Source: JAKFWI01 sp050246435 (lineage in GTDB: Bacteria > Pseudomonadota > Alphaproteobacteria > Caulobacterales > Aquidulcibacteraceae). Taken from it: a stretch of 26,473 bases of DNA. Each line of letters starts with the position of its first letter. Within the stretch, counting starts at the first letter, position 1. The DNA lies in contig JBFWWB010000021.1 in the NCBI GenBank assembly GCA_050246435.1, forward strand, positions 1-26,473, read 5' to 3'. The notes under the pieces are model-generated. The model ran no database searches. It was not told the origin of the DNA and saw only the letters and a list, made by a program, of their open reading frames with translations. The translations under genes were made by a program, and so were the position numbers. This document shows positions 22,048 to 26,473 of the stretch, in pieces.

Positions 22048-22130
22048 CAGCGCCCCTGCGCCGGCTTGTGAGCGTTCGATGACGGGCAGGTGACGGGCGT
22101 CTCAAATCGTTCAACTCTTCCCCCCGGCTG

Positions 22131-22484
22131 ATGGAGATGGGCGTGGAAGAGAGCGAACGGGCGCGGCTGACCGCGCTGGTCGACGGCATCTGGCCGCGAG
22201 TGGAAGCGGGCGATGCGACGCTGGAAGAGGTGCGCGCGACCGCGCTTTCAGTGTTCGACCGGCTGGGCGCCGTCGGCGGGCTGGACCGCTGGGAGAAGCA
22301 TCATTTCGTCTGGGTGCTGAAGGGGCTTGCGCTCAACCGTGCGCATCCCGGCGCGGGCCTGCACACCGCGTTGCGCGGGCTGGAACAGACGCTCGCCCCG
22401 CCTGAAGCGCGCGCTGCGGTGGCCGATCCGGAACTCGATGGGCTGGAGGATGGCGATCTGCGCGAACTGGTCGCCGCCGCCTAA
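22131..22484 (+). CDS. Hypothetical protein, 117 aa
   Basis: An acidic, helical, soluble protein that I do not assign to a family. It begins MEMGVEESERARLTALVDGI and includes LDRWEKHHFVWVLKGLAL in the middle. Two ATGs six bases apart (22131 and 22137) are possible starts; GATGGAG just before the second would serve it as ribosome-binding site. It ends with a four-base overlap with the convergent transporter gene. Codon use agrees with the neighbours, which supports a real gene. Confidence 0.6.
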   Translation: MEMGVEESERARLTALVDGIWPRVEAGDATLEEVRATALSVFDRLGAVGGLDRWEKHHFVWVLKGLALNRAHPGAGLHTALRGLEQTLAPPEARAAVADPELDGLEDGDLRELVAAA

Positions 22485-23878
22485 GCGGTATTTTCAGCCA
22501 GGCGGTCGCGCTCATCCAGCTGGCGGCGGATTTCGGCGTGGCGCGCCGGCGTCAGCGAGTAGCCCAGCAGGCTCAACGCGCCGAAGCCGCACAACACCGC
22601 CGGCCCCGCTACGGTGATCAGCTGCAAGCCCGACAGCGCCTCGGCGGTGTTGGCGCCTTTCGCGTTAAAGCCTACCTCGTCCAGCAGGAAATAGGTGATG
22701 GTGATCGAAAGCGCGCCCGATATCTTCGTCGTAAGGGATGTCAGCGCATACATCAGCGCCGCGCGCTCCTTGCCTTGCTCAAGGCGCACCTGATCGGCGA
22801 CATCGCCGGTCATTGCGCGGATCAGCAACGTGAAGCCGGAGCCGAATATGCCCGATGGAAGCATCTGGGCGAGACATCCCGCGAAGCTGTGCTGCGGCAC
22901 GAGCGGCCAGCACGCAATCGTGGTGGCGAAGCCTGCAGCGCAAATCATCACGGCCCTCGGCTTGGAAATTTTCTGCGCCACGCGCGCCATGAACGGCGCG
23001 CCGAACACGCCGATAAACGTGTAGAGCAGAAGCAACAGGCCGAAATCGCCAGTCGTGAGGCCTTTGCCGCGCGTGATGTAGAATAGCAGCGTCGCGCCGA
23101 CCCAGCCTGGCCCCAACGTGAAGAATAGATCCGCGAGGATGATGCGGATCATGTTCGGCTGGCGGATAATTTCCCAATAGTCCCGCAAGCGAAAGGCGGA
23201 TTTCGCGCTCGGCGCGCTCGGCCGCTCCGGTGTAAGCAGCACAGCGACTGCACACGCGATCGGTATCGCGACGATTTCAGACCATCCCATCGCATGGACG
23301 ATGCCGGCGTCGCCGCGACCGGTATGTTCGAAGATCACGGGAATAAGCAGGATCAGCGACGATCCAGTCACGCCGACCGCTTGAATGACGCCGAAAAGGC
23401 GCGAACGATCATGATAATCCTTGGCCAACGAGGACGCCCACGCCGAGAGCGAAAGCTCCCAAATCGACAAGCCCATGTAGAGCACCAGAAGCCAGATGAT
23501 CAGGTAGGGCTGCGTGACGCCCGCGCGCGCGTGGATGATCATGTAGAGCGCAAGCATAAGAACCGGCGCGCCCAGCGCCATCCACACGCGATAGCGCCCG
23601 AAGCGCGTGCGCGTGCGATCGATCATCATGCCGCACAGCGGATCGAACGGCACGTCAAACTGGCGCACCAATCCGATTGTGGCGCCGACGACGGCGTGCG
23701 CCACGCCCATTTGGCCAGCCAGGTAGGGTGCGAGGAATACGCCCAATGTCGTCATCACCGCGCGCTGGGGCAGCGCAATCGCGGCCACCGGCGCCTTGCG
23801 CCAAAGCGGTCGGGCGGCGGCGTCCGCGATATGCGCGCCGGCGCCGGCTGCGCCAGCCGCCTCCTGGCTCTGGCTCAT
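22481..23878 (-). CDS. MFS transporter, GPH (glycoside-pentoside-hexuronide:cation symporter) type, 465 aa
   Basis: Inner-membrane transporter with about twelve helices. The family mark is the loop after helix 2: VRQFDVPFDPLCGMMIDRTR followed by TRFGRYRVWM, equivalent to the DP--G---D-T-T--GR-RPW signature of MelB-like symporters. SRLFGVIQAVGVTGSSLIL and the second-half loop ISKPRAVMICAAG follow. The substrate, a sugar or related solute, cannot be told. No sugar-degradation genes are adjacent, so context does not help. The N-terminal ~30 residues are Ala-rich and unstructured. It points away from the tRNA-Leu gene. Confidence 0.88.
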   Translation of the reverse strand: MSQSQEAAGAAGAGAHIADAAARPLWRKAPVAAIALPQRAVMTTLGVFLAPYLAGQMGVAHAVVGATIGLVRQFDVPFDPLCGMMIDRTRTRFGRYRVWMALGAPVLMLALYMIIHARAGVTQPYLIIWLLVLYMGLSIWELSLSAWASSLAKDYHDRSRLFGVIQAVGVTGSSLILLIPVIFEHTGRGDAGIVHAMGWSEIVAIPIACAVAVLLTPERPSAPSAKSAFRLRDYWEIIRQPNMIRIILADLFFTLGPGWVGATLLFYITRGKGLTTGDFGLLLLLYTFIGVFGAPFMARVAQKISKPRAVMICAAGFATTIACWPLVPQHSFAGCLAQMLPSGIFGSGFTLLIRAMTGDVADQVRLEQGKERAALMYALTSLTTKISGALSITITYFLLDEVGFNAKGANTAEALSGLQLITVAGPAVLCGFGALSLLGYSLTPARHAEIRRQLDERDRLAENTA

Positions 23879-24048
23879 GCGTCTCTTCCCCGATTTTATC
23901 TTTCAGCCGGTTCCCGGCCAGCAGGCAGGCGACACCGGTAAACTGATGAAGTCAAGCGATTGTGATTTGCCACTAACCGAAAGAGTATTTGCGCGCCTCT
24001 GCCCTCGCACCGGCGGCGAAGCGCTGTAGGATCGGCGGCGCGCATTAG

Positions 24049-24137
24049 GCGGACGTGGCGAAACCGGTAGACGCAGCGGACTTAAAATCCGCGCGCCCGA
24101 AAGGGTGGTGCGGGTTCGAGTCCCGCCGTCCGCACCA
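24049..24137 (+). tRNA. tRNA-Leu (anticodon UAA)
   Basis: Class II tRNA of 89 nt including encoded CCA. The acceptor strands GCGGACG (24049-24055) and CGTCCGC (24127-24133) pair perfectly, with discriminator A and CCA at 24135-24137. The anticodon loop is CTTAAAA with TAA anticodon between stems GCGGA and TCCGC. The long variable arm CGCCCGAAAGGGTGG-like hairpin is as expected for leucine. The T arm is GCGGG-TTCGAGT-CCCGC. Confidence 0.97.
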
Positions 24138-24386
24138 GCGCAGCGTGTGCGCGTGCGCCGGCGGGTCCGCGGTGGGTCCGCGAAAGCGCCTTCCATTCTT
24201 ACGGCGATCGGCCTATACCTTTTGTTATAGATCGCGACGGCAAGCTAAGGGGCTTCCGGAGGCTCTCGTAGTCTCTTTGGGGCGCCGCTGGGCTCCCTGA
24301 TCCCCCCACCGCCTGCGGGGAGCCCAGCGGGTCGCGCCGGTGAGCCCTGCGGCCCACATCTCCTATATCGGTCGATCCAAAAGCAA
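24138..24386. other. Gene-free interval after tRNA-Leu
   Basis: No gene is seen. It contains a tandem GGGTCCGCG pair (24163-24171 and 24174-24182), a patch less GC-rich than its surroundings with CTATA/TATAG pairing (24213-24230), and the long inverted repeat at 24281-24338. No integrase remnant was recognised. Confidence 0.4.
24281..24338. repeat. Long inverted repeat, 12-bp perfect stem with 20-nt loop
   Basis: CGCTGGGCTCCC (24286-24297) and GGGAGCCCAGCG (24318-24329) are exact complements around a 20-nt pyrimidine-rich loop. GGCGC (24281-24285) and GCGCC (24334-24338) can extend the stem past a four-base bulge. There is no T-run on either side, so it is not a typical terminator. It may be a small dispersed repeat or a structured RNA. 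Confidence 0.55.
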
Positions 24387-24412
24387 ACGGCCGCGCCCAT
24401 GGGCGCGGCCGT
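24377..24412 (-). terminator. Strong intrinsic terminator of the porin gene
   Basis: A perfect 26-bp palindrome at 24387-24412 (core GGCCGCGCCC-AT-GGGCGCGGCC) is followed on the minus strand by TTTGCTTTTGG. It lies about 50 bp after the porin stop codon. The stem plus T-rich tail fits rho-independent termination of the minus-strand transcript. Confidence 0.8.
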
Positions 24413-24421
24413 CGCCGTCCA

Positions 24422-24444
24422 CGTCCTTCATCCCCCGAAGGACG
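24422..24444 (-). terminator. Second hairpin between the porin stop and its terminator
   Basis: CGTCCTTC (24422-24429) and GAAGGACG (24437-24444) form an eight-pair stem with a seven-base loop. It lies 18 bp beyond the stop codon. No T-run follows directly; it may protect the 3' end of the mRNA from exonucleases. Confidence 0.4.
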
Positions 24445-24462
24445 CAGACGCTTTTGCTGGGA

Positions 24463-25182
24463 TTACAGCGCGCGCTTGATCGAGAAGATCACGCGATCGT
24501 CGAACGCAGCGACATTGTCCACGTCCGTGCCGACATAGCGCAGGTCAAGGCCGAAGCCCTTCACCGACAGCGTGCCGCCGACGTTCCACGTCGTGTAGCT
24601 GTCTTCGCCGCCGAAGAAGCCGGCGACGTCGGTTTCGGTTTGGTGGCCAACTGCGCCCGAGACCGACACCAAATCCGACACCGCGAACGCGGCGTTGGCT
24701 TCGTAGTAGAAGGTGTCGCCCACTTCCGTTTGGAATTCCGGCGAGTAATAGAGCGCCGCGCCGAGCGTGAGGCCTTCCATCGGGCTGATCGAGGGCTTCA
24801 CGTAAAGTTCGTAGAAGTCGAGTTCGCCGGCCGGGGCGTCATCGGCGGCGGCCGGATAGAAATAGCCGATCGCGCCGATGTCGAGCGCGACGGGGCCCAG
24901 CGTCGGCTTGAAGCCGGCGTAGAGGTCGATTTCCGCGTTCGCGCCGCCCGAGCCGAAATTGATGTTCGACGCCCAGGTGCCGGCATAGAATTGGCCCATC
25001 GTGACGTCGAAGCCGCCCTGAACGGCGGGGTTTTCGTCCGTCTGGGAGATGCCGCGGAAGGCATAATCCGTCGCGAGCGCGATATTGCCGGAATAGGCGA
25101 CGTCAGCGTGGGCCGTGGAGACCGCGGCGCTGGCGCCGAAGAGCGCACCCACCGCTGCGGCCGCGCTGAGAAACTTTTTCAT
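24463..25182 (-). CDS. TorF-family putative outer-membrane porin, 239 aa
   Basis: Secreted beta-barrel protein. MKKFLSAAAAVGALFGASAA followed by VSTAHA gives a Sec signal peptide, with cleavage near residue 26 before DVAYSG. The mature start NIALATDYAFRGISQTDENP is the hallmark of the TIGR02001/TorF porin-like family. Alternating hydrophobic strands run to the end. The final residues IFSIKRAL do not end in Phe, the usual last residue of outer-membrane barrels, which is slightly odd. The ATG at 25182 has AGGGG upstream, whereas longer in-frame starts would destroy the signal peptide. The strong terminator and ribosome-binding site suggest high expression. Confidence 0.9.
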   Translation of the reverse strand: MKKFLSAAAAVGALFGASAAVSTAHADVAYSGNIALATDYAFRGISQTDENPAVQGGFDVTMGQFYAGTWASNINFGSGGANAEIDLYAGFKPTLGPVALDIGAIGYFYPAAADDAPAGELDFYELYVKPSISPMEGLTLGAALYYSPEFQTEVGDTFYYEANAAFAVSDLVSVSGAVGHQTETDVAGFFGGEDSYTTWNVGGTLSVKGFGLDLRYVGTDVDNVAAFDDRVIFSIKRAL

Positions 25183-25235
25183 ATGTCTATCCCCTAAACG
25201 CGCGGAGGTCGCCCGCGCCGCCAGCAGGATTTCGC

Positions 25236-25249
25236 TAACCGGGGTTAAC
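25236..25249. promoter_or_regulatory. Dyad TAACC-GG-GGTTA in the porin promoter region
   Basis: TAACCGGGGTTA (25236-25247) is a perfect dyad with two-base centre, about 55-65 bp upstream of the porin ATG. Read on the minus strand, GTTAACCCCGGTTAGC resembles the CtrA site TTAA-N7-TTAA, but the spacer is six and the last base differs. It is a candidate operator only. Confidence 0.3.
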
Positions 25250-25342
25250 GAAAACCAAACAACGGCGCGTAGATGTGCGTGGATTGCGCCGGAGGGCAGG
25301 CCCTGTGTCTCCAAACGCACACTTTGGGGTGTGAATTGATGC

Positions 25343-25378
25343 TTTTTTGCCCCCGCCTGCCCATGGGCGCCGCAAAAA
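25343..25378. other. Hairpin in the queF upstream region
   Basis: TTTTTGC (25344-25350) can pair with GCAAAAA (25372-25378), enclosing the ten-base palindrome GCCCATGGGC (25359-25368). T-run and A-run at opposite ends of a stem are typical of bidirectional terminators. It stands 58 bp before the queF start. It does not match a preQ1 riboswitch consensus that I can recognise. Confidence 0.35.
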
Positions 25379-25436
25379 TGAGCGGAGAAGGGAGCGCGCC
25401 TTGTGTGTTGGGGCCCTCAGCGCTACTGCCGGGGCC

Positions 25437-25898
25437 ATGGCTGATCCCTTCTCCGGCCTCACCCAACTGGGCGTAAAAGCGCCGGTCCCCGCCGATCCGG
25501 CGGCCGCGGCGCTGGAGCGCGTGCCCAATCCGCACCCGGACGCCCTCTACTTGGCGCGCTTTCAGGCGCCCGAATTCACCTCCATCTGCCCGGTCACCGG
25601 CCAGCCGGACTTCGCCCGCCTAGTGATCGATTATGCGCCGGGCGATTGGCTGGTGGAGAGCAAGAGCCTCAAGCTCTACCTGCAGAGCTTCCGCAACCAT
25701 GGCGCCTTCCACGAGGATTGCACGGTGGCGGTTGGCAAGCGGATCGTGGCGGCGATCGAGCCGCGCTGGCTGCGCATCGCCGGGCTGTGGAACCCGCGGG
25801 GCGGCATGCCGATCGACGTCTATTGGCAGACCGGCCCTGCGCCGGAGAATCTCTGGCTGCCCGGGCCGGACGAGGCGGCCTATCGCGGGCGCGGCTAA
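25437..25898 (+). CDS. queF: NADPH-dependent 7-cyano-7-deazaguanine (preQ0) reductase, 153 aa
   Basis: Queuosine-pathway enzyme reducing the preQ0 nitrile to the preQ1 amine. It is the short, unimodular type. FTSICPVTGQPDF (47-59) holds the catalytic Cys51 and Asp58; the family motif ESKSLKLYLQSFRNH (74-88) and FHE (91-93) follow, as in Bacillus QueF. Length is typical of unimodular QueF (~150-165). The ATG at 25437 was chosen because family N-termini begin here; the open frame upstream lacks a start with a ribosome-binding site. A GGGGCC sequence, not a real ribosome-binding site, precedes the start. The Nudix gene begins 2 bp after the stop. Confidence 0.96.
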   Translation: MADPFSGLTQLGVKAPVPADPAAAALERVPNPHPDALYLARFQAPEFTSICPVTGQPDFARLVIDYAPGDWLVESKSLKLYLQSFRNHGAFHEDCTVAVGKRIVAAIEPRWLRIAGLWNPRGGMPIDVYWQTGPAPENLWLPGPDEAAYRGRG

Positions 25899-25900
25899 GC

Positions 25901-26473
25901 ATGGCGGGCGACGAAAGCCGCAATCCCTGGACGGTGCGCGGCGAACGGCGCGTGTTCGACAATCCGTGGATCGCGGTGGACGAGCGCGACGTCGTGAACC
26001 CCGCGGGCAGACCCGCTGTCTATGCGGTGGTGCGATTCAAGAAGCTGGCGGTGGGCGTGGCGCCGATCGATGCGGAAGGCCGCGTGCGCCTGGTAGGGCA
26101 GTGGCGGTTTCCACTCGGGCGCTATTCCTGGGAAATCCCCGAGGGGGGTGGCGATCCCGGCGAAACCCCAGCGGAAACGGCGCGGCGCGAGCTCGCCGAA
26201 GAAACCGGACTCAGCGCCGGGGCTTTGCGCGAAATCCTGCGCATGGACCTCTCCAATTCGGTAACCGACGAAGAGGCCGTCATTTTCCTGGCGCACGATT
26301 TGACGCCGGGGGCCGCCGCACCTGAGGAGACGGAAATACTTTCTCAGCGCGCCATACCCTTCCGTGAGGCGTTGGAGATGGCCGTCTCCGGCGCCATAAG
26401 GGACTCGCTTACCGTTGCAGGGCTATTGCGGGCGCACCACATGGCGGTGACCGGTGCGCTCGATCCGGCGCTG
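25901..26473 (+). CDS. Nudix hydrolase, ADP-ribose pyrophosphatase-like, 3' end outside the window
   Basis: The frame is open from ATG 25901 to the last base, giving 191 residues so far. A complete Nudix box G-x5-E-x7-RELAEETGL occurs (EGGGDPGE, then TPAETARRELAEETGL), so metal-dependent hydrolysis of a nucleoside diphosphate linked to another group is expected. The N-terminus RNPWTVRGERRVFDNPWIAV and VGQWRFPLGRYSWEIPEGGG resemble ADP-ribose and NDP-sugar pyrophosphatases. Such proteins are usually 180-200 residues, so little is likely missing. It follows queF with a 2-bp gap and is probably translated from the same transcript. Confidence 0.9.
   Translation, partial: MAGDESRNPWTVRGERRVFDNPWIAVDERDVVNPAGRPAVYAVVRFKKLAVGVAPIDAEGRVRLVGQWRFPLGRYSWEIPEGGGDPGETPAETARRELAEETGLSAGALREILRMDLSNSVTDEEAVIFLAHDLTPGAAAPEETEILSQRAIPFREALEMAVSGAIRDSLTVAGLLRAHHMAVTGALDPAL

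Noticed and set aside
25236..25251. Full CtrA-binding site upstream of the porin
   Set aside because: Spacer is six rather than seven and the second half is TTAG, so it is listed only as a generic dyad.
25260..25436. preQ1 riboswitch before queF
   Set aside because: No recognisable preQ1 aptamer consensus by eye; a covariance-model scan would settle it.
1..26473. CRISPR arrays, insertion sequences, rRNA genes
   Set aside because: No regularly spaced repeats, transposase motifs or rRNA segments were seen anywhere in the window.

Overview
The window is GC-rich chromosomal DNA from an alphaproteobacterium. The codon use, the eukaryotic-type NADP isocitrate dehydrogenase, the TorF-type porin, the EF-G-like paralogue with a DxPGS motif and the Crp/class III cyclase genes all fit that class. 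I would guess the Caulobacterales/Hyphomonadales side, but no rRNA or other decisive marker is present.

Left end (1-1900): The first ~80 bases are AT-rich and run into a 45-bp tRNA-Arg(CCG) fragment at 82-126, which covers the anticodon loop to CCA with no 5' half. This is the usual scar of a tRNA-targeting integrase, so a mobile element probably ends here and extends leftwards out of the window. Next come small genes: two overlapping minus-strand hypotheticals, two short plus-strand hypotheticals, a divergent cold-shock-domain protein and a 30-residue membrane peptide.

Metabolic block (1934-11665): A small DUF6790-like membrane protein diverges from a crotonase. A run of seven minus-strand genes then reads right to left: malonyl-CoA synthetase-like ligase, EF-G-like GTPase, a second crotonase, and a tight four-gene operon. 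That operon encodes an alpha/beta-hydrolase-fold protein, a 2-keto-4-pentenoate hydratase/4-oxalocrotonate decarboxylase family enzyme, a canonical 4-oxalocrotonate tautomerase and a NodB/PuuE-like deacetylase. It looks like part of a ring-cleavage or cyclic amide/imide degradation route. Thymidine phosphorylase (deoA) is divergent from the ligase.

Envelope and signalling block (11662-18093): A membrane-anchored coiled-coil protein and an OmpA-like protein form a minus-strand pair. Facing away from them are a Crp-family regulator with an intact cyclic-nucleotide pocket, a class III nucleotidyl cyclase fused to a formylglycine-generating-enzyme-like domain, and a CpdA-like cyclic nucleotide phosphodiesterase. 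Together these form a compact sense/make/destroy cassette. A perfect GTGA-N6-TCAC dyad lies between the regulator and the cyclase. The cyclase frame carries an in-frame TAG eight codons after its best-supported start. A triple iron-sulfur (Fer4_19 plus two CDGSH) protein follows.

Right part (18102-26473): A GNAT acetyltransferase sits behind icd, followed by a TIR-domain membrane protein, trmJ, two small hypotheticals, a GPH-type sugar/cation symporter, tRNA-Leu(UAA), an intergenic region with several inverted repeats, a TorF-like porin with a strong terminator, queF, and a Nudix hydrolase cut by the window end.
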